Source: Actinomyces haliotis (GTDB taxonomy: Bacteria; Actinomycetota; Actinomycetes; Actinomycetales; Actinomycetaceae). From it: 39,767 nucleotides of DNA. Under the pieces are notes generated by a model, which saw nothing but the letters and a program-made list of their open reading frames with translations, had not been told where the DNA came from and did not search any database. Location: NCBI RefSeq assembly GCF_015355765.1, contig NZ_JACWNA010000028.1, positions 1-39,767 of the forward strand, given 5' to 3'. Shown here piece after piece: positions 17,187 to 24,192 of this stretch. Within the stretch, counting starts at the first letter, position 1. Each line of letters begins with the position of its first letter. The translations under genes were made by a program, and so were the position numbers.

Positions 17187-17192
17187 TACGCT
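17187..17192 (+). promoter_or_regulatory. -10 box TACGCT of the S66 peptidase gene, leaderless type
   Basis: TACGCT, then 6 nt, then the GTG at 17199. Hexamer and spacing are identical to those of the yefM promoter. No good -35 is seen. Confidence 0.45.
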
Positions 17193-17198
17193 GCGTCG

Positions 17199-18188
17199 GT
17201 GGAACCGATCTTTCCCCGCAGGCTGCGGCCGGGCTCCGTCATCCGTGTCATCGCCCCGGCACGCTCGCGCGCGATGGTCACCCAGGGCAACGACAACCAG
17301 GCGGTCGCCGAGGCGCACCTCGCCGACCTCGGGCTGACGGTGACGTACGGCGAGCACGTCGACGAGCGGGACTCCTTCGACTCCTCGTCGGTCGCGTCCC
17401 GACTGGCCGATCTCCACGCCGCCTTCGCCGACCCCGAGGTCGACGCCGTCCTCACCGTCATCGGCGGCGCCAGCTCCAACGAGCTCCTCCCCGGCCTCGA
17501 CCTCGATCTCATCGCCGCGAACCCGAAGATCCTGTGCGGCTTCTCCGACGTCAGCGCGCTGTCCAACGCGATCACCGCCCGCACCGGACTCGTCACCTAC
17601 TACGGTCCCCACTGGTCCACGTTCGGGATGCGTGACCTCGGGGAGCAGACCCGCGAGTGGTTCCGCCGGACCTTGATGACGGACGGCCCGATCGAGCTCC
17701 GCCCGAGTCACTGGTTCACGGACGACGCCTGGTTCGCCGACCAGGACCACCGCACCCGCATCCCCACCGACGGCTGGTGGACCCTTCAACCGGGGAGCGT
17801 CGAGGGCCGCATCGCCGGCGGCAACCTATGCACCCTCAACCTCCTCCAGGGCACGCCGTGGATGCCCTCGCTGCATGACGCGCTCCTGGTCCTCGAGGAC
17901 GACGAGCTGTCCAACCCGACCGAGTTCCGACGTGACCTGCACTCCCTCATGCAGCAGCCAGACGCCGACACGGTCCGCGGCCTCGTCATCGGCCGCTTCC
18001 AGACGGCCTCGAAGGTCACCCGCGACGACCTCACGGCGATCGTCAGCTCGGTACCCGCGCTCGCGGGCAAGCCGGTCCTCGCCAACACCGACGTCGGCCA
18101 CACCAACCCGATGATGACCGTCCCCCTGGGCGGGCAGGCCGCGCTCGTCGTCGGCGAGAGCCCCTCCCTCACCATCACCGAGCACTGA
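17199..18188 (+). CDS. S66-family serine peptidase (LD-carboxypeptidase/MccF-like)
   Basis: 329-residue cytoplasmic peptidase. The S66 Ser-Glu-His triad is visible: Ser116 in CGFSD, Glu233 in LVLEDDE, and His301 in GHTNPM; these positions are close to Ser118/Glu243/His311 of MccF. S66 members are either LdcA (murein tetrapeptide LD-carboxypeptidase) or MccF, which cleaves microcin C and related aminoacyl-nucleotides. The length and divergent GNAT neighbour favour the MccF-like reading, but LdcA activity cannot be excluded. The GTG at 17199 has no Shine-Dalgarno and lies 6 nt after TACGCT. Confidence 0.85.
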   Translation: MEPIFPRRLRPGSVIRVIAPARSRAMVTQGNDNQAVAEAHLADLGLTVTYGEHVDERDSFDSSSVASRLADLHAAFADPEVDAVLTVIGGASSNELLPGLDLDLIAANPKILCGFSDVSALSNAITARTGLVTYYGPHWSTFGMRDLGEQTREWFRRTLMTDGPIELRPSHWFTDDAWFADQDHRTRIPTDGWWTLQPGSVEGRIAGGNLCTLNLLQGTPWMPSLHDALLVLEDDELSNPTEFRRDLHSLMQQPDADTVRGLVIGRFQTASKVTRDDLTAIVSSVPALAGKPVLANTDVGHTNPMMTVPLGGQAALVVGESPSLTITEH

Positions 18189-18328
18189 TGAGGATCGAAA
18201 TGTCCGGCTGCGACGAGCTCCGGGGATCGTCTCGACCCCACCGCGCGGCTCGAGCATGACCACGATCCCGATGAGCGTCCGTTGGCCGCGGCCAAGCAGC
18301 ACCATGGGTTGTCGCCGAGGGCTGGTTC

Positions 18329-18334
18329 TATCGT
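18329..18334 (+). promoter_or_regulatory. -10 box TATCGT of the RimJ/RimL-like GNAT gene, leaderless type
   Basis: TATCGT, then 7 nt, then the ATG at 18342, with no Shine-Dalgarno. The preceding 18189-18328 holds no gene I can recognise. Confidence 0.45.
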
Positions 18335-18341
18335 CTGATCC

Positions 18342-18824
18342 ATGGAACCGCCCCAGCTCTGCGCTGACGAGCTCGTGCTGACCGCGCCCACCGTGGACGA
18401 TGCGGCGGACTGGGCCGCGGCCCAGGACGACGAGTGCGCTCGCTGGTGCGACTGGCCAGGCCGTCCGACGGTCGAGCGATGCCGGGATCACCTCCGTCAC
18501 GTCATCACGGATAACGAGCCCGACAGCTTCACGTGGGCGAGCAGAACGCCCGCCGGACTGGACCTCAAGGTCGACGACGGCGTCTGGAACGTCTCCTACT
18601 TCGTCCATCCTCAGCACAGAGGGCGCCACATCGCCCGGCGAGCACTCGAGATGGTGACCAGCTGGGCTCTCACCGAGCACGGCGTCGGGTCCGTCTCCAC
18701 GCGGGTCCACACCGAGAACCTCGCCAGCCAGAAGGTTCTCGAAGCCGCTGGCTTCATGAAGGTGGGTGTGGAGGAGAGCGTTCAAGGAGCCCATGAGGAC
18801 TTCGTTTACCAGCGACGAGGCTGA
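18342..18824 (+). CDS. GNAT-family N-acetyltransferase (RimJ/RimL-like)
   Basis: 160 residues with the RimJ/RimL pattern: N-terminal LVLTAPTVDDAADWAAAQDD, the strand WNVSYFVHPQHRGRHIARRA containing the Q/R-x-x-G-x-x motif A loop, and the C-terminal TRVHTENLASQKVLEAAGF (the N-x-x-S-x-x-V-x-E-x-x-G-F signature). This group acetylates ribosomal protein N-termini or small molecules, including aminoacyl-nucleotide antibiotics in the case of RimL; the substrate here is unknown. It is the third GNAT within 4.5 kb. ATG 18342 is set by the leaderless -10 box. Confidence 0.87.
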   Translation: MEPPQLCADELVLTAPTVDDAADWAAAQDDECARWCDWPGRPTVERCRDHLRHVITDNEPDSFTWASRTPAGLDLKVDDGVWNVSYFVHPQHRGRHIARRALEMVTSWALTEHGVGSVSTRVHTENLASQKVLEAAGFMKVGVEESVQGAHEDFVYQRRG

Positions 18825-19055
18825 ACCCGACCATGCCTCGCTTGCCGCCGGCACTGTCGGCGGGCGGCTGAGCCGCGCGTTCTCGGACATTGACAGAACG
18901 AGACCTGGGCGAGCTCAAGGTGACTTGGGGGCCGGGATGCACGGCGCTCCCGATGTGTGTCTCGGTGAACGGCGCCCACGCCAAGGCGTCAGACGATGTA
19001 GTACATTCTGGCCAGGGGTGAGGTCCTCAACTGGGACGCCGGCGCTGCGGACTAC

Positions 19056-19343
19056 GTGCGTTCGCGTCCGCAGCGGTACCCCGGTGGAAGACGCATCGAG
19101 CCGGAGTGGGCGCAGGAGGTCCTGCATGATCCTGAGCTTGCAGCTCTCGAGCCCGATCCCAAGTCGCGCATGGGCGCCTCGCGATTCATCGGGATGTCGG
19201 CAAGTGCTCGCGGCGTCCTGACCGTGATCGCCTGGCGTGACGACGACGGTGACCTCCACCTGATCAACGCCTGGCCCGCGACCGGGGCCGACATGAGGAT
19301 CTACCGAGAGGAGAAGGACCGTGGCCAAGACGATGGATCGTGA
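19056..19343 (+). CDS. BrnT-like toxin, 5' end uncertain
   Basis: The product resembles BrnT-type RelE-fold toxins: an N-terminal NWDAGAADYVRSR stretch, EPEWAQEVLHDPE, SRMGASRFIGMSASARGVL, and a C-terminal strand DGDLHLINAWPATGADMRIY. GTG 19056 is the first standard start in the open frame, but similarity begins before it, at about 19005. An ATG at 18996 lies in the same frame and is followed at once by TAG (18999-19001). The gene may therefore be inactivated by a codon-2 nonsense mutation, start at a non-standard codon, or use the GTG. It overlaps the antitoxin gene by 23 nt. Confidence 0.6.
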   Translation: MRSRPQRYPGGRRIEPEWAQEVLHDPELAALEPDPKSRMGASRFIGMSASARGVLTVIAWRDDDGDLHLINAWPATGADMRIYREEKDRGQDDGS

Positions 19344-19566
19344 GCTCGCGGCGCGCATGCGCGCCGAGTCGGAGGTGACCCGCGAGGACGAGTACGCCAG
19401 CGGAACGAGGGCGACGCGTCCGAACCGGACCAAGGTGTACTCGGTGCGGCTCAGCGAGGAGGAGCAGGCGCGAGTCGAGGCCGCAGCAGCGGCCCGCCAT
19501 CTTCCTGCGTCGACGCTGGTGCGCTCGTGGATTCTTGACCGCCTCGATGCGGAGAAGATCGCCTGA
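19321..19566 (+). CDS. Ribbon-helix-helix antitoxin paired with the BrnT-like toxin
   Basis: 81 residues. The C-terminal half reads KVYSVRLSEEEQARVEAAAA, then RHLPASTLVRSWILDRL, a ribbon-helix-helix DNA-binding domain of the CopG/BrnA kind in which the first strand contacts DNA. The N-terminal 35 residues are charged and likely disordered or toxin-binding. GTG 19321 is supported by GAGAGGAGAAGG just upstream, inside the toxin gene; ATG 19333 is an alternative. In BrnT-BrnA modules the toxin comes first and the antitoxin represses the operon, as here. Confidence 0.78.
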   Translation: MAKTMDRELAARMRAESEVTREDEYASGTRATRPNRTKVYSVRLSEEEQARVEAAAAARHLPASTLVRSWILDRLDAEKIA

Positions 19567-19700
19567 AAAGGGCTGCTCTTGTGGTGGAGCGCGATCTTCA
19601 GAGGAGACGTGATCGTGCCGAGGTACGCCTTGGATCGGGTTTCCCGGTCGTCCGGTTCCTCGTAGAGGCTGGTCGCCTCCGACGAAGCGCTCCGGCCCGG

Positions 19701-19706
19701 TACGTG
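19701..19706 (+). promoter_or_regulatory. Possible -10 box TACGTG before the epimerase pseudogene
   Basis: TACGTG is followed by 6 nt and the ATG at 19713. It lacks the final T of the -10 consensus, so support is weak beyond the spacing. Confidence 0.25.
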
Positions 19707-19712
19707 CCGACC

Positions 19713-20661
19713 ATGAGCGAACCACCGAACCGAGCCGTCATCCTGGGCGGTAGCGGCGCGATGGGGACAGCGACGGCCCTGCGCCTCGCCGCCGCCGGCT
19801 GGCAGGTCGACGTCACGCACCGCAGCGGCCCGGTCAGCCCTGCTCTGGCCGAGACCGGGGTCCGGCTCCACCGCGTCGAGCGCAGCGACACCACCGCCGT
19901 CGACCGCCTGGTGGGCGACGGCACCGACCTCCTCGTCGACATGCTCGCCTACCGCGCTGAGGACGTCGACGCCCTCCTCCCGGCCATGCGCCGCACCCGC
20001 CACACCGTGCTCATCTCTAGCCGCGCCGTCTACGTCGACGCCGACGGCCACCACATCCACGGCGACGTCAGCCCGCACTTCCCGGTCCCGATCCACGAGT
20101 CCCAGCCGACCCTGCCGCCGGCGCCACGCGGCACCGACCCGTTCTCACGCGAGGGCTACGCCCCCTGCAAGGCGGCTGCGGAGCATGCCGCGCTCGACTC
20201 GGGCCTGCCGGTGACCGTCCTGCGCCCGTCGAAGGTCCACGGAGCCTGGGCGCGCAAACCCGCGAACCCAGGAGCTCATCCGCTCCATGACTGCTCAGAC
20301 GTCCACCATCGAGGTCAGTCGGCCCGGCGCCGTCGACCACCCGACGGCGGCCAGCAACGTCGCCGCGCTCATCGAGACGATCGCGCACCAGCCGGGTCGA
20401 CGCGTCCTCAAAGCCGCCGATCCCGACGCGCCCACCGCCGCAGCGATCGTCGGTCGGATCGCCGAGCTCACCGGCTGGCAGGGGCGCCTGGAGCTGCTCA
20501 CAGAGGAGCCGCGGCGCTCAGAGGTTGAGGCCCCCTGGTTCGCCGAGCACCCCATCGTGCTCGACACGAGCGCCGCCGAGGCGCTCGGCTACACGCCGGC
20601 CGGTACCGCGCTCGACCTCCTGAGCGAGGAGGCCGACTGGGTGCTCGCCAGGCACGAGTAG
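19713..20661 (+). pseudogene. NAD-dependent epimerase/dehydratase, frameshifted
   Basis: Extended-SDR protein of about 315 residues if repaired. The N-terminal part has the Rossmann motif LGGSGAMGTATALRLAAAG, the strand VLISSRAVYVDADG and the catalytic YAPCK (Y-x3-K). Near 20258 the frame shifts by one base: GCGCGCAAACCC should read through as ARNPRTQELIRSM with one base fewer, and the C-terminal half continues in the second frame (from before ATG 20287) to TAG 20661. A single extra base, most simply in the AAA run, explains it. Without repair, the first frame runs on with a nonsense Arg-rich tail. Real decay or sequencing error cannot be told apart here. Confidence 0.75.
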
Positions 20662-20714
20662 CCGCAGCGGGCGAGGTCCCCGCGCGAACTGACGTCGCGC
20701 GTCAGGCCCCGAGC
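20657..20714. repeat. 58-nt intergenic repeat, copy B
   Basis: Same orientation as copy A at 15409-15466. It overlaps the stop of the epimerase gene and the last four codons plus stop of proC. The stems GCGGG/CCCGC and TGACG/CGTCA are conserved. Confidence 0.7.
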
Positions 20715-21550
20715 TCACGGTCGCGGGCGACCGTCGCGTTGAAGGCGTCAATGACCGCGGTGGAGAAGCCGGCCCGCTCCATGGCGACGACGCCGGCGAC
20801 CGTCGTCCCACCCGGCGAGCAGACGGCGTCGACGAGGTCCGCCGGCGTCTTGCCGCTCCTCCCCTCAGCGCGCTTGGCCGCCTCGGCCTGGACGGTGAGC
20901 GCCGAGCCGGCGACGGCCTGCGCGACCAGCTCGACCGCCTGGGCCTTCGGGATGCCGCCGAGGACGCCCGCACGCGAGAGTGCGTCGATGAACGCGAAGA
21001 CGAAGGCGGGGGAGGAGCCGGCCAGGCCGATGAAGGCGGAGAAGTCCTTCTCCGCGATGACGGCGGTGCGGCCCACGGCGTCCATGAGCTCGCGCGCCGT
21101 CTCGAGGTCCTCGTCACGGGCCTCGGTGCCGGCGGCGAGGGCCGTCATCGACTCGCCGACGGCTGCGGCCACGTTGGGCATGACGCGCACGACGCGCGCG
21201 CCGTCGGGCAGGAGCGACTCGAGCCGCTCAAGGGTGACGCCGGCGGCCAGGGAGACGACGAGCGGCTCCGCCTCGGCCAGCGGCTCGGCGAGCTCCTCAG
21301 CGATCTCCGGGATGACGTAGGGCTTGACGCCGAGGACGACGACGTCGCTGCGGCTCACCAGGTCCGCGGGGTCACTGACGGCCTCGACGCGCTCGTCGCC
21401 GAGCTCCTCGGCCAGGCGCGCGGCCGACTCGTGCGCGCTCGTGAGGAGGAAGGTCGCGGCGTCATCGCCGGAGGTGAAGCCCGCCTCGACCGCCCCGCGC
21501 ACGATCGCGCCCGCCATGTTGCCCGCACCGATGAATCCGAAGGTCGTCAT
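20702..21550 (-). CDS. proC: Pyrroline-5-carboxylate reductase
   Basis: Last step of proline synthesis: reduces 1-pyrroline-5-carboxylate with NAD(P)H. 282 residues with the N-terminal Rossmann motif FGFIGAGNMAGAIV, the central GVKPYVIPEIAEEL, VVRVMPNVAAAVGES, and the C-terminal signature from VDAVCSPGGTTVAGV, all typical of ProC. The ATG at 21550 is preceded by TAGCCT at exactly 6 nt and has no Shine-Dalgarno, so a leaderless start is likely. Ornithine cyclodeaminase lies 1.5 kb away, so the region holds two routes towards proline. The 58-nt repeat covers its 3' end. Confidence 0.94.
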   Translation of the reverse strand: MTTFGFIGAGNMAGAIVRGAVEAGFTSGDDAATFLLTSAHESAARLAEELGDERVEAVSDPADLVSRSDVVVLGVKPYVIPEIAEELAEPLAEAEPLVVSLAAGVTLERLESLLPDGARVVRVMPNVAAAVGESMTALAAGTEARDEDLETARELMDAVGRTAVIAEKDFSAFIGLAGSSPAFVFAFIDALSRAGVLGGIPKAQAVELVAQAVAGSALTVQAEAAKRAEGRSGKTPADLVDAVCSPGGTTVAGVVAMERAGFSTAVIDAFNATVARDRELGA

Positions 21551-21556
21551 GCGTCC

Positions 21557-21562
21557 AGGCTA
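21557..21562 (-). promoter_or_regulatory. -10 box TAGCCT of proC, leaderless type
   Basis: TAGCCT on the minus strand, 6 nt before the proC ATG. Confidence 0.5.
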
Positions 21563-21611
21563 CCGGTGGACGGAGGAGCGGTGGCGGTGACGGCGTGGGA
21601 GAGTGCCGCCC

Positions 21612-22238
21612 ATGAGCACAGCGCCCGAGCAGTCCGCCGCTTCCGCGTCCTCGGACACGTCCGCCATTCCAAGCGTCGGCGACGACGGCGGTAGCCTCCC
21701 CGTCCTCGCCGACGCCGTCGACGTCCTCACGGCCTGGACCGCCGAGGACGAGGCACAGGAGGCGCTGCGCCTTCGCTACCTCGACGAGCTAGCCCGGCAC
21801 GGCGAGGACGCGCTCCTCAAGGGACCCCGCCCCGTCCACCTCACCGCGAGCCTCGTCGTCCTCGGCGAGTCGCTCGAGCACGTGCTCCTCACGCTGCACC
21901 GCAAGGCGCGCATGTGGCTCCAGTTCGGTGGGCACATTGAGACCGGTGACGCGACCCTCGTCGCAGCCGCCCTGCGCGAGGGCCGCGAGGAGTCCGGGCT
22001 CGCGCTCGCGGGCGCCGAGCCCGTCGCCGTCGAGCTCAACGCCCACCGCCTGGGCTCGGGCTTCACCGCCTGCCGCGAGCACCTCGACGTCCGCTTCGCC
22101 GTCGCTGTGCCCCGCGAGGTGCCGCGGGTCAGCGAGGAGAGCCTCGACGTCGGCTGGTGGCCGCTCGACGCCCTGCCCGAGCCCTGCGGGAGCGACGTGC
22201 CCGCGCTGCTCGCCCACGCCGTCGCCGCCCTGCGCTGA
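21612..22238 (+). CDS. Nudix hydrolase
   Basis: 208 residues, cytoplasmic; hydrolyses a nucleoside diphosphate linked to some group X, substrate unknown. The Nudix box is GHIETGDATLVAAALREGRE followed by ESGL. It carries Asp in place of the first Glu and one extra residue before REGREESGL, a variant common in actinobacteria. The WLQFGGH strand precedes it. The N-terminal 45 residues are Ala/Ser-rich and not conserved, and the true start could lie later than ATG 21612. It starts 61 bp from divergent proC and converges with the Lrp gene. Confidence 0.85.
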   Translation: MSTAPEQSAASASSDTSAIPSVGDDGGSLPVLADAVDVLTAWTAEDEAQEALRLRYLDELARHGEDALLKGPRPVHLTASLVVLGESLEHVLLTLHRKARMWLQFGGHIETGDATLVAAALREGREESGLALAGAEPVAVELNAHRLGSGFTACREHLDVRFAVAVPREVPRVSEESLDVGWWPLDALPEPCGSDVPALLAHAVAALR

Positions 22239-22296
22239 CGTGGGCTGACCTGAGCTGATCGGCGTCCCGGCCGCCTCACGGCACGCCCTCGCCGCA

Positions 22297-22367
22297 GCAA
22301 ACTGTGGGCGCGTTGGAAGACTGAGGGGCCTATGGCCCCACGGTCTGCCCAGGAGCCCACAGTTTGC
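22297..22367. terminator. 71-nt nested inverted repeat between convergent genes
   Basis: Outer arms of 13 bp are perfect complements (GCAAACTGTGGGC at 22297-22309, GCCCACAGTTTGC at 22355-22367). Nested inside is GGGGCC-TAT-GGCCCC (22325-22339), extended by AGAC/GTCT. It probably ends both the Nudix and Lrp transcripts, but the two-level structure could also be an RNA or a small repeat element. Confidence 0.6.
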
Positions 22368-22400
22368 GTTGATCGAGTGCGGCCGTGCCGCCCCCCCGCC

Positions 22401-22841
22401 TCACATGAGCACGGAGCGCAGGAGCAGGCTCGTCTCGCTCCGGTGCACGCCGGCGATCTCGCGGATGCGCGACAGCGTCCGGTCCACGTCCGCCAGCGTC
22501 GGCACCGTGAGCTCGGCGATGAGGTCCCACTCGCCGTTCGTCGCGTGCAGGCCCGTCACCTCCGGCATCCCCCTCATGGTCTCGATCGCGCTGCGCATGT
22601 TCCGGCCCTCGATCGCGAGGTGACTGATCGCGCAGATCGCGCCCGCGTCCGCCTCCTGGGCGAGCACCACCGTGTAGCCGAGGACGACGCCGCGCTCCTC
22701 GAGCCGCTCGAGGCGCTTGGTGACGGTCGTGCGGGTGACGCCGAGCCCGCGTGCCAGCTCGGCGACCGGCGCGCGGCCGTCGGTGCGCAGCGCCGCGATG
22801 AGCCGCCGGTCCAGGTCGTCCAGAGGAGTCTCATCCGTCAT
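22401..22841 (-). CDS. Lrp/AsnC-family transcriptional regulator
   Basis: 146 residues with an N-terminal helix-turn-helix (LDDLDRRLIAALRTDGRAPV, then LARGLGVTRTTVTKRLERLE) and a C-terminal RAM ligand-binding domain (AICAISHLAIEGRN to RTLSRIREIAGV). Lrp/AsnC proteins bind amino acids and usually control the adjacent divergent gene, here ornithine cyclodeaminase, so ornithine, arginine or proline is a likely ligand (inference). The start at 22841 is chosen because it gives the standard N-terminus; the same frame runs open to 23246 but only as an antisense shadow of the neighbour. AGTG-TG-CACT lies 7 bp upstream of its start and may be an autoregulatory site. Confidence 0.9.
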   Translation of the reverse strand: MTDETPLDDLDRRLIAALRTDGRAPVAELARGLGVTRTTVTKRLERLEERGVVLGYTVVLAQEADAGAICAISHLAIEGRNMRSAIETMRGMPEVTGLHATNGEWDLIAELTVPTLADVDRTLSRIREIAGVHRSETSLLLRSVLM

Positions 22842-22909
22842 GACGCAAAGTGTGCACTGAGGGGGTGCGTACTGCCTAGTCACTGAGCACGGAATGCGCG
22901 TGGCGCCTA

Positions 22910-22939
22910 TTGTTCGTGCATATCGACACCTCCTACCGT
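22910..22939 (+). promoter_or_regulatory. Candidate promoter of ornithine cyclodeaminase
   Basis: TTGTTC (22910-22915), 18 bp, TACCGT (22934-22939). A start near 22946 leaves a leader of about 125 nt containing a GACGACG/CGTCGTC hairpin (22961-22979). Confidence 0.4.
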
Positions 22940-23070
22940 GTCCTGCGGACGCGACGGGGCGACGACGCCCGCCGTCGTCCCAGCCTCGCGCCACCCGGAC
23001 CGCGCCACCCGCGCACCCGTCCACCGCCGTCGGCGCCCGCCGGCACCGGCCCAACACTGAGGAGTCCTGC

Positions 23071-24087
23071 ATGCGCTTCGTCGACGTCCCCCACATGGTG
23101 TCCTGGATCAAGGAGTCCGGCCCCGAGAACGTCATCGCCGGCATGATCGACGCGATGGAGAAGGACTTCCGACGCTGGGACGCCTTCGAGCTCCGCCCGC
23201 GCATCGCCTCCCACTCGGAGAAGGGCGTCATCGAGCTCATGCCCACCTCCGACGGCGAGACCTACGGCTTCAAGTTCGTCAACGGCCACCCCTCCAACCC
23301 TGCCCGCGGCTTCCAGACCGTCACCGCCTTCGGCGTCCTCGCCGACGTCCACAACGGCTACCCGCGCATGATCACCGAGATGACCCTCCTGACCGCCCTG
23401 CGCACGGCGGCCACCTCCGGCATGGTCACCCGCCTCCTCGCCCGCAAGGACGCCAGGCACCTCGCCGTCATCGGTGCCGGCTCCCAGAGCGAGTTCCAGG
23501 TCCTCGCCAACCGCGCCGTCCGTCCCATCGAGACCGTCACCGCCTTCGACGTCGAGCGCTCCGCCTCCGAGAAGCTCCAGCGCAACCTCGCCCGCTACGG
23601 CATCGACGTGCTCATCGCCGACTCCGCCTCCGAGGCCGTCCGCGACGCCGACATCATCACCACCTGCACCGCTGACAAGCGCGACGCCATCGTCCTCACC
23701 AAGGAGGACATCCGCCCCGGCGTGCACATCAACGCCATCGGCGGCGACTGCCCCGGCAAGACCGAGCTCGACGCCGAGATCCTCGACATGGGGCCCGTCT
23801 TCACCGAGCACACCCCGCAGACCCGCATCGAGGGCGAGATCCAGGCCAAGGACGCCGACTACCCCGTCATCGAGCTCTGGGAGGTCCTCGCCGGCCTCAA
23901 GCCCGGCCGCGAGAGCGACGACCAGATCACCATCTACGACGGCGTCGGCTTCGCCATCGAGGACTTCGTCGGCCTCACCTACCTCGACGGCGCCCTCACC
24001 GCTCCCGGCGGCGAGCGCTTCTACGAGGACGTCGACCTCATCGCCGCCCCCGAGGACCCGAAGAACCTCTTCGCACTCCTCGACTGA
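23071..24087 (+). CDS. ocd: Ornithine cyclodeaminase
   Basis: Converts L-ornithine to L-proline and ammonia with bound NAD, in the cytoplasm; member of the ornithine cyclodeaminase/mu-crystallin family. 338 residues with the family's substrate region (IELMPTSDGETYGFKFVNGH), TEMTLLTALRTAATSGMVTR, the NAD-binding loop VIGAGSQSEFQ, and HINAIGGDCPGKTEL. The last part (PVIELWEVLAGLKPGRESDD) also fits long-form members. ATG 23071 is preceded by TGAGGAG. It is divergent from the Lrp-type regulator (229 bp between starts), which probably controls it, and ends in a long hairpin. Confidence 0.93.
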   Translation: MRFVDVPHMVSWIKESGPENVIAGMIDAMEKDFRRWDAFELRPRIASHSEKGVIELMPTSDGETYGFKFVNGHPSNPARGFQTVTAFGVLADVHNGYPRMITEMTLLTALRTAATSGMVTRLLARKDARHLAVIGAGSQSEFQVLANRAVRPIETVTAFDVERSASEKLQRNLARYGIDVLIADSASEAVRDADIITTCTADKRDAIVLTKEDIRPGVHINAIGGDCPGKTELDAEILDMGPVFTEHTPQTRIEGEIQAKDADYPVIELWEVLAGLKPGRESDDQITIYDGVGFAIEDFVGLTYLDGALTAPGGERFYEDVDLIAAPEDPKNLFALLD

Positions 24088-24106
24088 CGACGGCTCCGAG
24101 CGCCCT

Positions 24107-24177
24107 CACGAGCAAGACCTCCCTGGACCGACCTGACGCCGACGGCGCCCGGTTCGTCCAGGGAGGTCTTGCTCGTG
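24107..24177. terminator. Bidirectional terminator, 22-bp perfect inverted repeat
   Basis: Arms 24107-24128 and 24156-24177 are perfect complements over 22 bp, with a 27-nt loop that holds a small GCCG/CGGC stem. It lies between convergent ocd and the GH13 gene. Confidence 0.8.
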
Positions 24178-24192
24178 GTGGGGTGAGCTCGC

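Noticed and set aside
18189-18328. Possible small gene between the S66 peptidase and the GNAT
   Set aside because: Short open frames exist on both strands but none has a start signal, conserved motif or coding-like composition I can support.
22842-23246. Longer version of the Lrp regulator
   Set aside because: The extra part is antisense to the ocd 5' end and has no homology; Lrp proteins start at the helix-turn-helix.
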